Shown: positions 32,769 to 41,699 of the stretch, in pieces
Layout: each line of letters begins with the position of its first letter
How positions within the stretch are numbered: the stretch's first letter is position 1
Source: Curtobacterium pusillum
Lineage (GTDB): Bacteria > Actinomycetota > Actinomycetes > Actinomycetales > Microbacteriaceae
Assembly: GCF_007673235.1 (NCBI RefSeq)
Contig: NZ_VDZH01000006.1
Span: 62,001-126,000 of the forward strand
Reading direction: 5' to 3'
DNA length: 64,000 nucleotides
Translations under genes and position numbers: made by a program
Notes under the pieces: model-generated
Database searches by the model: none
The model's input: the letters and a program-made list of their open reading frames with translations, nothing else
What the model was told of the DNA's origin: nothing

Positions 32769-35654
32769 ATGGTCACCGTCCTCGTCGCGTTCGCGGTCGT
32801 CGCCCTGATCGTCCCCGCCCTGACCCCCGCCCTCGGCCGCCGCGTGTTCTACGTGGCGGCCCTCGCACCGGCAGCGGCCGCGGTCCTCACCGTGGCCCAG
32901 ACCCGGACCGCGTTGGACGGAGGCGCCACCGAGCGGTTCGGGTGGATCCCGCAACTCGACCTCGCGATCGCGCTGCGGATGGACGCCCTGTCGTGGGTGC
33001 TCGCCCTCGTGGTGTCGGTGGTCGGCGCCCTCGTGCTCGTCTACTGCGCGTCGTACTTCGGCCGCGACGAACCCGGACTGGGTCGGTTCGCCGGCGTCCT
33101 CACCGCCTTCGCCGGGTCGATGTACGGCCTGGTGGTCGCCGACGACGTCATCGTCCTGTTCGTCCTGTGGGAAGCCACCACGGTCTTCTCCTACCTGCTC
33201 ATCGGCCACGACTCGGTGAAGCGCGCCAGCCGTGCGGCGGCGATGCAGGCCCTCGTCGTCACCACGGCCGGTGGGCTCGCGATGCTGGCCGGACTGGTGA
33301 TGCTGTCGGTCACGGCGGGCACGACCTCGCTCTCCGGGATCATCGCCGATCCGCCGTCCGGCACGATCGTCTCCGTCTCCGTGGTCCTCGTGCTGCTCGG
33401 TGCCCTGACGAAGTCCGCGATCGTCCCGTTCCACTTCTGGCTCCCGGCCGCGATGGCCGCGCCCACCCCGGTCAGCGCGTACCTGCACGCCGCGGCGATG
33501 GTGAAGGCGGGCATCTACCTCGTCGCCCGCCTCGCCCCCGCGTTCGCGCTGCTCGAGGGGTGGCGGGAGACCATCACGCTGCTCGGAGTCGCCGGCATGC
33601 TCATCGGCGGGTACCGGGCGCTCCGACAGACGGACGTCAAGCTCCTGCTCGCCTACGGCACGGTCGCGCAGCTCGGGTTCCTCGTGCTCGCGGCCGGGTG
33701 GGGAGCCCCCGCGGTCGCGCTCGGCGGGGTCGCCCTCCTCGTGGCGCACGCGGCGTTCAAGTCGACCCTGTTCCTCGTCGTCGGCGCGATCGACCACGTC
33801 ACCGGCACCCGCGACCTCGCCAAGCTGAGCGGCCTCGGTCGGAAGCTCCCGTGGCTCGCGGTGGTGGCGGTGCTCGCGCTGCTGTCCATGGCCGGCATCC
33901 CGCCGACGATCGGGTTCGTCGCGAAGGAGGCCGTCCTCACCGGGTTCATCGAGTCGCTGCACGGTCCCGATGCCGGCTGGGCCTGGTTCGCGCTCGTCGG
34001 CGTGACGATCGGCTCGGTGCTGACCGTGGCCTACTCGCTCCGGTTCCTCTGGGGCGCGTTCGCCCGGAAGCCCGGCGTCCCCGACACGGAGCCGCACGCC
34101 CTGCACGGGCTCGGTGTCGTCCCGTCGGTCCTCGCGCTCACCGGTCTCGCCCTGGGGATCGCGACCCCGTTCGTGGCGCACGGCCTCGAGCCCGCGGCGC
34201 GCGCCGCTGCACTCCCCGGCGAGGTTCCGCACCTCGCGCTCTGGCACGGTCTCGAGCCGGCGCTCGGCCTGTCCGCGATCACGCTCGTCGGCGGTCTCGC
34301 GCTGTTCGCCCTGCGCCGCCCGGTCGAGGCGCTGCAGCACCGCCTGGCGGGGTTCCCGAGCGCGTCGAGCATCTACCGGCACGTCATGCGCGGACTCGAC
34401 CGTGGCGCGACCGCCCTCACCGCCGGGGTCCAGCGCGGTTCGCTCCCCTACTACCTGACGGTCATCCTGTCGGTGTTCGTCGCCGGCGCCCTCGTCAACC
34501 TGGTGATCGGCGGCCCGTGGGCGTTCCACGTCCGGTTCGCCGACTCGTGGGGTCAGATCCCCGTGGTCATCGTGATGTCGGTCGCCGCGATCGCCGTGCT
34601 CACCGCGAAGACCCGGTTCGCGGCGGCGGTGCTCGTCGGGGTGACCGGGTACGGCATGTCCGTGCTGTTCGTCCTGCACGGCGCGGTCGACCTCGCCCTG
34701 ACGCAGATGGTGGTCGAGACGGTGACGCTCATCGCGTTCGTGCTCGTGCTCCGCCGGCTCCCCCCGCGGATCGCGACGACGAACCCGTCCCGCTTCCGGA
34801 TCGTCCGGGCACTGTTCGCCGCACTCGCGGGCGTGACGCTCGCGATCGTGGTGGTCGTCGCCGCGTCGGCCCGCACCGCCGAGCCGCTCTGGCCCGACCT
34901 GCCGGCGCTGACGAGCTCGTTCGGCCACGGCCTGAACGTGGTGAACGTGGCGTTGGTGGACCTCCGCGGCTGGGACACCCTCGGCGAGCTGACGGTCGTG
35001 GTCGCCGCGGCCACCGGTGTCGCGAGCCTGATCTTCGTGAACTCGCGGGAGGACACGCTCCCCCGGCTCCGCGACCTCCCCTCGACGGTGACGGCCGACA
35101 AGCACCGTCCCGACGGCGAGCCCCGCGCCTGGCTGCCGACGAGCGCCGCGATCCCGACCGGACGCTCGGCCCTCCTCGACGTCGTCGTCCGGCTGCTGTT
35201 CCACGGCTTGATCGTGCTGTCGGTGTACCTGCTGTTCGCCGGGCACAACGCGGCGGGCGGCGGCTTCGCGGGCGGCCTCGTCGCGGGTATCGCGCTCGCG
35301 GCCCGGTACCTCGCCGGTGGTCCGGCCGAACTCGGCGCCGCGGCTCCGGTGCGCGCCGGCCGGCTGCTCGGGCTCGGCGTCGCCACGGCCGCGATCACCG
35401 CGCTCGTGCCGATGTTCTTCGGCAAGGAGGCCCTGTACTCGGAGTTCTTCGAGGCGACCGTCCCCGTGCTCGGGCACGTGGAGTTCGTCACCGCGACGTT
35501 CTTCGACATCGGCGTGTACCTCGTCGTCGTCGGCCTCGTGCTCGACGTCCTCCGCAGCCTCGGCGCCGAGGTCGACCGGCAGCGCCTGGCCGACGCCTCG
35601 ACGCCCGTGCAGGACATGACCGAGATCCCCACCCCGGAAGGGAGCGCCACGTGA
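32769..35654 (+). CDS. mrpA: Na+/H+ antiporter subunit A, fused MrpA-MrpB
   Basis: A 961-residue, about 20-helix subunit of the Mrp (multiple resistance and pH) cation/proton antiporter. Residues about 100-400 are the proton-conducting, NuoL-like part ('LFVLWEATTVFSYLLIGHDS', 'FHFWLPAAMAAPTPVSAYLH', the key Glu and Lys residues present). The C-terminal quarter ('GLIVLSVYLLFAGHNAAGGG', about residue 820) is the MrpB domain, so A and B are fused as is usual in actinobacteria. GAGGAGG precedes the ATG. First gene of a six-gene operon with 4-nt stop/start overlaps. Confidence 0.93.
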   Translation: MVTVLVAFAVVALIVPALTPALGRRVFYVAALAPAAAAVLTVAQTRTALDGGATERFGWIPQLDLAIALRMDALSWVLALVVSVVGALVLVYCASYFGRDEPGLGRFAGVLTAFAGSMYGLVVADDVIVLFVLWEATTVFSYLLIGHDSVKRASRAAAMQALVVTTAGGLAMLAGLVMLSVTAGTTSLSGIIADPPSGTIVSVSVVLVLLGALTKSAIVPFHFWLPAAMAAPTPVSAYLHAAAMVKAGIYLVARLAPAFALLEGWRETITLLGVAGMLIGGYRALRQTDVKLLLAYGTVAQLGFLVLAAGWGAPAVALGGVALLVAHAAFKSTLFLVVGAIDHVTGTRDLAKLSGLGRKLPWLAVVAVLALLSMAGIPPTIGFVAKEAVLTGFIESLHGPDAGWAWFALVGVTIGSVLTVAYSLRFLWGAFARKPGVPDTEPHALHGLGVVPSVLALTGLALGIATPFVAHGLEPAARAAALPGEVPHLALWHGLEPALGLSAITLVGGLALFALRRPVEALQHRLAGFPSASSIYRHVMRGLDRGATALTAGVQRGSLPYYLTVILSVFVAGALVNLVIGGPWAFHVRFADSWGQIPVVIVMSVAAIAVLTAKTRFAAAVLVGVTGYGMSVLFVLHGAVDLALTQMVVETVTLIAFVLVLRRLPPRIATTNPSRFRIVRALFAALAGVTLAIVVVVAASARTAEPLWPDLPALTSSFGHGLNVVNVALVDLRGWDTLGELTVVVAAATGVASLIFVNSREDTLPRLRDLPSTVTADKHRPDGEPRAWLPTSAAIPTGRSALLDVVVRLLFHGLIVLSVYLLFAGHNAAGGGFAGGLVAGIALAARYLAGGPAELGAAAPVRAGRLLGLGVATAAITALVPMFFGKEALYSEFFEATVPVLGHVEFVTATFFDIGVYLVVVGLVLDVLRSLGAEVDRQRLADASTPVQDMTEIPTPEGSAT

Positions 35655-36076
35655 CCGTCACCCTCGTGCTCGTCATCGCGATGGCGGTGCTGTTCTCCTG
35701 CGGGGTCTACCTGCTGCTCGAACGCTCGCTGACCCGGATGCTGCTCGGCTTCCTGCTGCTCGGCAACGCGCTCAACCTGCTGCTCCTCGTGATGTCCGGT
35801 GCCGCCGGGGACCCGCCGATCGGCAAGTCGTCCGAGGGCATCGCCGACCCGCTGCCGCAGGCCTTCGCCCTCACCGCGATCGTGATCACCTTCGCGGTCA
35901 GTGCGTTCCTGCTCGCCCTCATCCACCGCTCCTGGAAGCTGTCCCGCGCCGACGAGGTCGAGGTCGACGAGGCCGACGTCGCGATCGGCCGAGAACGCGA
36001 CGAGGACGCCGACGACGACACGTCGGACGACGATCCCGAGACCACCACCGACGCTGAACAGGAGGCGACCCGATGA
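35651..36076 (+). CDS. mrpC: Na+/H+ antiporter subunit C
   Basis: A 141-residue MrpC/NuoK-like subunit with three membrane helices ('LLGFLLLGNALNLLLLVMSG' in the second, 'PLPQAFALTAIVITFAVSAF' in the third), all family marks present. The C-terminal 45 residues are a strongly acidic tail (D/E-rich, 'DADDDTSDDDPETTTDAEQE') that is longer than in Bacillus MrpC and is presumably cytoplasmic. The GTG start overlaps the mrpA stop as GTGA; the stop overlaps mrpD as ATGA. Confidence 0.92.
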   Translation: MTVTLVLVIAMAVLFSCGVYLLLERSLTRMLLGFLLLGNALNLLLLVMSGAAGDPPIGKSSEGIADPLPQAFALTAIVITFAVSAFLLALIHRSWKLSRADEVEVDEADVAIGRERDEDADDDTSDDDPETTTDAEQEATR

Positions 36077-37833
36077 CCTGGCTCGTCCCGCTCCTCGTCC
36101 TCGTCCCGCTGCTCGGTGCCGCGGTCGCGCTCGGACTCCTCAACCACCAGAAGCTCCAGCGGGCGATCACCGTCGTGGTGCTCGTGGTCGCACTGGCGGT
36201 CGCCGCGACGCTCATGGTGCTCGTGGACCAGCACGGCACCATCGTCGTGCAGGTCGGCGGGTGGGAGGCCCCGTACGGCATCTCGCTCGTGGTCGACCGG
36301 CTGAGCGCGCTGCTGCTCACCGTGAGCGCGAGCGTGCTCCTCATCGTCCTGTTGTTCTCGATCGGGCAAGGGCTCGCCGCGGACGACGGCGAGGCACCGG
36401 TCACGATCTTCTACCCGACGTACCTCGTGCTGGCCGCGGGCGTGCTCGATTCCTTCATCGCCGGGGACCTGTTCAACCTGTACGTGGCGTTCGAGATGCT
36501 CCTGGTGGCGAGCTACGTGCTCATCACCCTGGGCGGCAGCGAGCAGCGTGTCCGGGCCGGGACGACGTACATCGTGACGAGCCTCATCGCGTCGGCGATC
36601 TTCCTCGCGGCGATCGGCCTCGTCTACGGCGCGACCGGCACCGTGAACATCGCGCAGATCAGCGAGCGGATGGCGGTGCTGCCCGAGCACGTGCAGCTGC
36701 TGATCCACACGATGCTGCTCATCGGCTTCGGCATCAAGGCGGCGGTGTTCCCACTGGCGTTCTGGCTGCCCGACTCGTACCCGACGGCTCCGGCGCCGGT
36801 GACGGCGGTCTTCGCGGGCCTGCTGACGAAGGTCGGCATCTACGCGATCATCCGGCTCGAGACGATCATCTTCCCGAGGCCACAGCTCAACACCGTGCTG
36901 CTGATCGTGGCGATCCTGACGATGGTGGTCGGCGTGCTCGGCGCGGTGTCGCAGACCGACGTGAAACGGCTGCTGTCCTTCACGCTCATCAGCCACATCG
37001 GGTTCATGGTGATGGGCATCGGCCTCGGCTCGGTCGTGGGCACGGCCGCGGCGGTGTTCTACACGGTGCACCACATCGTCGTGCAGACCACGCTCTTCCT
37101 GGTCTCGGGGTTGATGGAACGGGTCGGCGGGACCACCTCGACGCGGTCCCTCGGCGGGCTGCTCAAGGCCTCTCCGCTCCTGGCCGCGCTGTACCTCGTC
37201 CCCGCGTTCAACCTCGGCGGCATCCCGCCGTTCTCCGGGTTCATCGGGAAGCTCGGGCTGTTCCGCGCCGCGGCGATCGACGGCTCGCCCCTGGCGTACG
37301 CGACCATCGCCGCCGGCGTCGTGACGAGCCTCCTCACCCTCTACGCGCTCATGCGCGTCTGGGACGCCGCCTTCTGGCGGCCGCGGCCGGCGGCCGAGGC
37401 CGCGGCGCCGCACGCGAGCGTGGCCGAGCCGCACGCGCACCTGCGGTCCCCGGAGCCCGCCCCGCTGACCGTGTCCGAGGACACGGGCAAGGCGTTCCAC
37501 CCGGGGCCCACGCCGCCGGTTCCGGACGGACGCGCCAGCGGCCGGCCGGCCGTGCCGGTGGGGAGAGGCACGACAACCGTCACCGACGCACCGCACGCGA
37601 GTCGCGCCTCCAGTCCGGACACCGCGCCGACGGTCACGCAGGACGGCGTCGGTGAGGCACCCGCCCGCGTGAAGCTGCCGCGCATGCTCGTCGGCGTGAC
37701 CGCGGTCGCAGTCCTCGGGTCGGTCGCCCTGACGGTCGTCGCCGGCCCGCTCTACGGCTACGCGACCCGCGCGGCCGAGTCGCTCGAGTCGCCCGACCGG
37801 TACGTGCAGGCGGTCCTCGGAGGTGAGCGATGA
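36073..37833 (+). CDS. mrpD: Na+/H+ antiporter subunit D with long cytoplasmic insert
   Basis: A 586-residue NuoM/N-like proton channel subunit of the Mrp antiporter with about fourteen helices; 'YVAFEMLLVASYVLITLGGS' carries the essential Glu and 'AFWLPDSYPTAPAPVTAVFA' the proton-path motif. Between the penultimate and last helix (residues about 436-532) it has a 97-residue Pro/Ala-rich hydrophilic insert not typical of the family. Part of that insert (37604-37617) is a copy of the repeat arm GCGCCTCCAGTCCG. ATGA overlaps link it to mrpC and mrpE. Confidence 0.92.
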   Translation: MTWLVPLLVLVPLLGAAVALGLLNHQKLQRAITVVVLVVALAVAATLMVLVDQHGTIVVQVGGWEAPYGISLVVDRLSALLLTVSASVLLIVLLFSIGQGLAADDGEAPVTIFYPTYLVLAAGVLDSFIAGDLFNLYVAFEMLLVASYVLITLGGSEQRVRAGTTYIVTSLIASAIFLAAIGLVYGATGTVNIAQISERMAVLPEHVQLLIHTMLLIGFGIKAAVFPLAFWLPDSYPTAPAPVTAVFAGLLTKVGIYAIIRLETIIFPRPQLNTVLLIVAILTMVVGVLGAVSQTDVKRLLSFTLISHIGFMVMGIGLGSVVGTAAAVFYTVHHIVVQTTLFLVSGLMERVGGTTSTRSLGGLLKASPLLAALYLVPAFNLGGIPPFSGFIGKLGLFRAAAIDGSPLAYATIAAGVVTSLLTLYALMRVWDAAFWRPRPAAEAAAPHASVAEPHAHLRSPEPAPLTVSEDTGKAFHPGPTPPVPDGRASGRPAVPVGRGTTTVTDAPHASRASSPDTAPTVTQDGVGEAPARVKLPRMLVGVTAVAVLGSVALTVVAGPLYGYATRAAESLESPDRYVQAVLGGER

Positions 37834-38411
37834 GTGACACCCGCCGCATCACCAACGCCCGCCGGATCGCCGTCGCCTGGCGCTACGACGTCCCGCTCGT
37901 CGCCGGGCTCACCGTCCTCTGGGCACTGCTCTGGGGTTCGTGGACACCACTGACGCTGCTGTGCGGCATCGTCGTGGCCCTGCTCGTGACGCAGGCGCTC
38001 CCGCTCCCACCCGTGCCGCTGTCGCCCCGGTTCTCGATCGTGCACTTCCTGTGGTTCCTGGTGGTGTGGTCGGGGCTCGTCGTGCTCGCGTCGTTCCGGG
38101 TCGCCTGGGTGGCCCTCCGTCCGCGCGGCGTCCGGCGCAGCTCGATCACCCTGCTGCAGTTGCACACCACGTCCGAGATGACCTTCACGCTGGCGACGCT
38201 CGCGATCTCGCTCGTGCCGGGGTCGTACGTCGCCGATGTCGACCTGCGTCGTCGACGGCTGCTGCTGCACGTGCTCGACACCGAACGCATCGAACAGGTC
38301 GACGCGGCACGGCGCGAGGCCCTCGGGATCGAGGCCATGGTCATCCGCGCCCTCGGGTCGAAGCAGGACCTGTCCGAACTGTCCGAGCCGCTGCCGGAGG
38401 TCACCCGATGA
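37830..38411 (+). CDS. mrpE: Na+/H+ antiporter subunit E
   Basis: A 193-residue MrpE subunit: two or three N-terminal helices ('LTVLWALLWGSWTPLTLLCG', 'FLWFLVVWSGLVVLASFRVA') and a soluble C-terminal domain with the family's 'TLATLAISLVPGSYVADVD' followed by 'LLHVLD'. It is needed for assembly of the Mrp complex. The start overlaps the mrpD stop as ATGA and the stop overlaps mrpF in the same way. Confidence 0.9.
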   Translation: MSDTRRITNARRIAVAWRYDVPLVAGLTVLWALLWGSWTPLTLLCGIVVALLVTQALPLPPVPLSPRFSIVHFLWFLVVWSGLVVLASFRVAWVALRPRGVRRSSITLLQLHTTSEMTFTLATLAISLVPGSYVADVDLRRRRLLLHVLDTERIEQVDAARREALGIEAMVIRALGSKQDLSELSEPLPEVTR

Positions 38412-38749
38412 GCGCCGCCGTCGTCGTCATGGGGATCGGGATCGCCCTCGTCCTCGCGCTCCTCGGCGCCACCCTCGCGCTGGCGGTCTTCCGGATCGTG
38501 CGGGGCCCCACCATCCTCGACCGCATGATCGGGTCGGACATGGTCCTGACCACCGCGCTCATCGTCATCGGTGCCGCGATGGTCGTGCGGCGGGACCTCA
38601 CCGGGGTGCCCGTCCTGGTGGTCATCGCCGCGACGAGTGTGTTCGCGACGATCGCCGTGGCCCGGGCAGTCACGCCGTCGTCGGATCCGTCCGACGAGGG
38701 GCTCACCGTCACCACACCGGAGCAGGCCACGGAAGGGGATCGCTCGTGA
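38408..38749 (+). CDS. mrpF: Na+/H+ antiporter subunit F
   Basis: A 113-residue, three-helix MrpF subunit. The family pattern 'FRIVRGPTILDRMIGSDM' follows the first helix (residues about 29-46), and the third helix ends 'FATIAVARAV'. A short hydrophilic tail follows. The ATG overlaps the mrpE stop and the stop overlaps the GTG of mrpG (GTGA). Confidence 0.92.
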   Translation: MSAAVVVMGIGIALVLALLGATLALAVFRIVRGPTILDRMIGSDMVLTTALIVIGAAMVVRRDLTGVPVLVVIAATSVFATIAVARAVTPSSDPSDEGLTVTTPEQATEGDRS

Positions 38750-39102
38750 TCGACGTCATCCAGGGCTTCATCGACGGCGCGGGGGTCCGCGCCTGGATCG
38801 CGATCGGCCTCCTCCTCGTCGGAGCACTGCTGTCCCTCGGCGCGGGCGTCGGGATCGTGCGGTTCCCCGATCCGCTCGTCCGGCTGCACGCCATGGCGAA
38901 GCCGCAGGTCCTCGGGCTGGCGTTCGCGCTGGCGGCGATCGTCGTCGCCGTGTGGACGTGGACGGCGCTGTGGGTGGTCCTGCCGATCATGGTGTTCCAG
39001 CTGTTCCTCGTACCGGTGTCGACGCACATGATCGCCCGCGCGGGCCTGCGGTCGAACGACTACCGGCACCAGGATCTGCTCGTCGACGACACGGAGTCGT
39101 AG
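38746..39102 (+). CDS. mrpG: Na+/H+ antiporter subunit G
   Basis: A 118-residue, three-helix MrpG subunit, recognised by 'GAGVGIVRFPDPLVRLHAMA' followed by KPQVLG (residues about 33-58), the defining motif of the family. It closes the mrp operon; all subunits A(B), C, D, E, F and G are present and intact, so a working Na+/H+ antiporter is expected. A dyad element that may terminate the operon starts 13 nt after the stop. Confidence 0.92.
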   Translation: MIDVIQGFIDGAGVRAWIAIGLLLVGALLSLGAGVGIVRFPDPLVRLHAMAKPQVLGLAFALAAIVVAVWTWTALWVVLPIMVFQLFLVPVSTHMIARAGLRSNDYRHQDLLVDDTES

Positions 39103-39115
39103 ACCGCACGCACGG

Positions 39116-39161
39116 ACGGACTGGAGGCACGGTGCCAGCTGACACCGTGCCTCCAGTCCGT
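39116..39161. repeat. Stop-proximal dyad element at the end of the mrp operon
   Basis: Exact 19-nt arms (ACGGACTGGAGGCACGGTG and its complement) surround CCAGCTGA. It starts 13 nt after the mrpG stop and ends 19 nt before the stop of the convergent MFS gene. It differs from the 10398 copy by C-to-T arm changes and one centre mismatch. Confidence 0.85.
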
Positions 39162-39180
39162 CAGCTGGTCACGCAGACCA

Positions 39181-40425
39181 TCAGCTGGTCACGCCGCGAC
39201 GCGGCAGCAGCAGGTTGACGACCGCTGCGAGCACCACGATCGCCGCGGACGCGGCGGGGATCAGCATCGCCACCGCGGCGCCGTGCTGCTCCGCGACGTC
39301 GCCCGCGATCGCCGACGTGAGCGACTGCCCGACGATCACGGCGGACCCGAGGATCGTCATGGTGGTGGCGGAGCGCCCGACGGGCGAGCGGTCCGAGCCG
39401 AGGCTGTACTGCGCGACCAGGGTCGGGCCGATGCCGACGCCCATCACGGCGAGGACGATGCCGACGGCGAGCACGGACCCGGCCTGCGAGAACGCGATCG
39501 CCCCGCCGAGCAGGACGATGCCGAACACCAGCCACCGCCAGCCGAGGGCGAACCGGCTCGGGAAGGCTGCCGAACCGAGCGCGAGTCCGGCCGACCCGAT
39601 GCCCATCAGACCGTAGAGGAGTCCAGCCTGCGACGGCTCGCCGTGGGTCTCCATGAAGGCCGTCAACGAGGTCAGCGTCGACCCGAAGAACATGCCGACG
39701 CCGAGGATCCCGATCACCACGACCACGAGCCGGGGGCGGAGGAGTTCGCGGGCGGGTGCCTGCACGAGTTCTTCGTGGTGGCCGAGCACGAGCTTGCCGG
39801 TCGGGTGCAGGGCGAACGCGGTGACGAACACGAACGTCAGCGCCGAGGCTCCGGCGACGGCGACCCATGGCGCGATCGCACTCGCCAGGAGCCCGACCAG
39901 GAACGGCCCGATGATGAAGACGGTCTCGTCGGCGGCCGACTCGTACGCCATCGTGCCGCTGAGGACCTTGCCGCGCCGACCAGGGGCCATGCGCTGCCCG
40001 ATGATCGCGACGAGCCGCGTGCGGGACATCGGAGCGACCTGCGGTGCGGACGCGCCGATGCAGAACGCCATCGCGAGCACCGCGAGGTCGGGCGCGGTGC
40101 CGGTCACGACCAAGGGGAACACCCCGAGCAGCACGGCGTTCACCAGGCCGACGGGGACGAGCACGGTGCGCTGGCCGAACCGGTCGGCTGCTGCGCCGAC
40201 CATCGGGCCGAACACCGCCGCGCCGATGCCGACGGAAGCAGAGTTGATGCCGCCGAGGGCGACCGAGTCGCGAGCGGAGACGACGAGCGTCAGCACCCCG
40301 ACGACCATCATGGCGAACGGGAGCCGGGCGATGAACGCGACCGGGAAGTACCACCGCCCGGCATGGGAGATGAGCGAGCGGTCGTCCGCCGCGGAGGCAG
40401 GCGGAGCAGAACTGGTCTGGAGCAT
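39181..40425 (-). CDS. MFS transporter
   Basis: A 414-residue, twelve-helix major-facilitator protein. The loop motif 'VGAAADRFGQRTVLV' follows helix 2, and an unusually long hydrophilic stretch is absent, so it resembles small actinobacterial drug or metabolite exporters; no signature fixes the substrate. The ATG at 40425 was chosen because GAAGG lies 8 nt upstream; the open frame upstream of it reads as low-complexity. It converges on the mrp operon. A TACAC/GTGTA dyad lies 90 bp upstream of the start. Confidence 0.82.
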   Translation of the reverse strand: MLQTSSAPPASAADDRSLISHAGRWYFPVAFIARLPFAMMVVGVLTLVVSARDSVALGGINSASVGIGAAVFGPMVGAAADRFGQRTVLVPVGLVNAVLLGVFPLVVTGTAPDLAVLAMAFCIGASAPQVAPMSRTRLVAIIGQRMAPGRRGKVLSGTMAYESAADETVFIIGPFLVGLLASAIAPWVAVAGASALTFVFVTAFALHPTGKLVLGHHEELVQAPARELLRPRLVVVVIGILGVGMFFGSTLTSLTAFMETHGEPSQAGLLYGLMGIGSAGLALGSAAFPSRFALGWRWLVFGIVLLGGAIAFSQAGSVLAVGIVLAVMGVGIGPTLVAQYSLGSDRSPVGRSATTMTILGSAVIVGQSLTSAIAGDVAEQHGAAVAMLIPAASAAIVVLAAVVNLLLPRRGVTS

Positions 40426-40514
40426 GGGGTGTGCCTTCTCGGCCCGTCCCGGTGCTGCGGGGGCGGACCCATCGGGTGCCGCCGTTGTCCGCCGGGGTGC
40501 CGACGGCCGGTAGA

Positions 40515-40529
40515 TACACACTGCGTGTA
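40515..40529. promoter_or_regulatory. 15-bp dyad TACACACTGCGTGTA upstream of the MFS gene
   Basis: Arms TACAC and GTGTA (extended with one mismatch) surround ACTGC in the gap between the divergent MFS and aldo/keto-reductase-like genes. The shape fits a TetR- or MarR-type operator, but no such regulator lies next to it. Confidence 0.35.
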
Positions 40530-40611
40530 GGTGGAGCCCGCCCAGGGTACCAGCGGTAACGGTTCGTCACCCGGGGCCCACGGGGCGAACGGTCCTCATA
40601 TCGTGGCGCGC

Positions 40612-41640
40612 ATGGAACAGCGACGCATGGGGCGGACGGGCGCTCCCGTGAGCGCGCTGACCCTCGGGAGCAGGGCCCTCGTCCCCGTCGCGGAACGGGA
40701 TGCTGACGACGCCGTGCGGTTGGTCCACGAGACACTCGCCCGCGGCGTCACCTCGGTGGACGTGTCCGACGCGGACGGAGCCGGGCTCGCCGAGAGCGTC
40801 GTGGGAGCGGCACTCGGTGACCGGCGGGACGACGTCTTCCTGTCCGTCCGGTTCGGCGACCCGGTCGACCGGGACCCCTCGCACCACGGCAACGGCCGCC
40901 GCTGGATGTTCCGCGCGGTCGAACGCAGCCTGACCCGGCTCGGCACGGACGTGATCGACCTGTACCAACCCGCGCACCCGGACCCGGCGACGTCGCTCGA
41001 CGAGACCCTCGATGCCCTGGCGGACCTGGTGTCGCAGGGCAAGATCCGTGCCTTCGGGATCCCGGGCTTCCCCGCCGAGGAGCTCGTCGAGGCGCAGTGG
41101 CTCCGGTCCGGCGGCAAGAGCGTCACCGCGACGCACGCCCCGTACTCGATCCTCACGCGGACGGCGGAGCGCACGACGTTCCCCATCGCCCGCCGGTTCG
41201 GCCTCGGTGTGCTCGCCGCGGCCCCGCTCGCCGGTGGGTGGCTCGCCGGCGCGTACCGGAACGGGACCGTTCAACCCCGGTCGCCTCGGGTGGTCGAGGA
41301 GCCGCACACCTACGACATCGGCGCTCCGGCGAACCGCCGGAAGCTCGACGTCGCCGACCGGCTGGGGCGGCTCGCGGACGAGTCCGGGCTGACGCTGCTC
41401 GAACTCGCGGTCGGCTTCACGCTGACGCACCCGGACGTGTCCTCGGTGGTGATCGGTCCGCGCACGGTCTCGCACGTGGACGCCTACGCGCAGGCGTCCG
41501 AGGTGGCGCTCGACGACGGCCTGCTGGACGCGATCGACGTGATCGTGCCGCCCGGGACCCACGTGCTCGAGGGCGACACGGGCGTCGCGTTGCCCGGGCT
41601 CACTCGCGAGCGGTTGCGCGGACGCGTCCTCGCCCGCTGA
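40612..41640 (+). CDS. Aldo/keto-reductase-fold protein lacking the catalytic residues
   Basis: A 342-residue TIM-barrel protein that aligns throughout with actinobacterial aldo/keto reductases ('GRRWMFRAVERSLTRLGTDV', 'APYSILTRTAERTTFP', 'LAGGWLAGAYRNG', 'VIGPRTVSHVDAY'). Of the Asp-Tyr-Lys-His tetrad only Asp50 remains. The Tyr position is Asp55 (DVSDADG for the usual DTADVYG), Lys is Arg80 (SVRFG for ATKFG), and His is Ala121 (LYQPAHPDP for LYQVHRPDP). It probably binds ligand or nucleotide without reducing it. TATCGT 7 nt before the ATG suggests a leaderless mRNA. Confidence 0.85.
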   Translation: MEQRRMGRTGAPVSALTLGSRALVPVAERDADDAVRLVHETLARGVTSVDVSDADGAGLAESVVGAALGDRRDDVFLSVRFGDPVDRDPSHHGNGRRWMFRAVERSLTRLGTDVIDLYQPAHPDPATSLDETLDALADLVSQGKIRAFGIPGFPAEELVEAQWLRSGGKSVTATHAPYSILTRTAERTTFPIARRFGLGVLAAAPLAGGWLAGAYRNGTVQPRSPRVVEEPHTYDIGAPANRRKLDVADRLGRLADESGLTLLELAVGFTLTHPDVSSVVIGPRTVSHVDAYAQASEVALDDGLLDAIDVIVPPGTHVLEGDTGVALPGLTRERLRGRVLAR

Positions 41641-41656
41641 CCCCGCGACGCAGGGC

Positions 41657-41687
41657 GGGCCCGTCGACCGGATCGGTCGGCGGGCCC
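41657..41687. terminator. Hairpin between convergent genes
   Basis: GGGCCCGTCGACCG pairs with CGGTCGGCGGGCCC through one G-U wobble around the loop GAT. It lies 16 nt after the aldo/keto-reductase-like stop and 12 nt beyond the stop of the convergent 52-aa gene. T-less, probably bidirectional. Confidence 0.6.
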
Positions 41688-41699
41688 GTCAGCTCGCAG

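Noticed and set aside
32688-35477. Very long open frames on the strand opposite mrpA, pox and other genes
   Set aside because: They read as Arg/Asp/Gly/His-rich low-complexity protein, typical of antisense frames in high-GC DNA, and the opposite strand holds a clear conserved gene.
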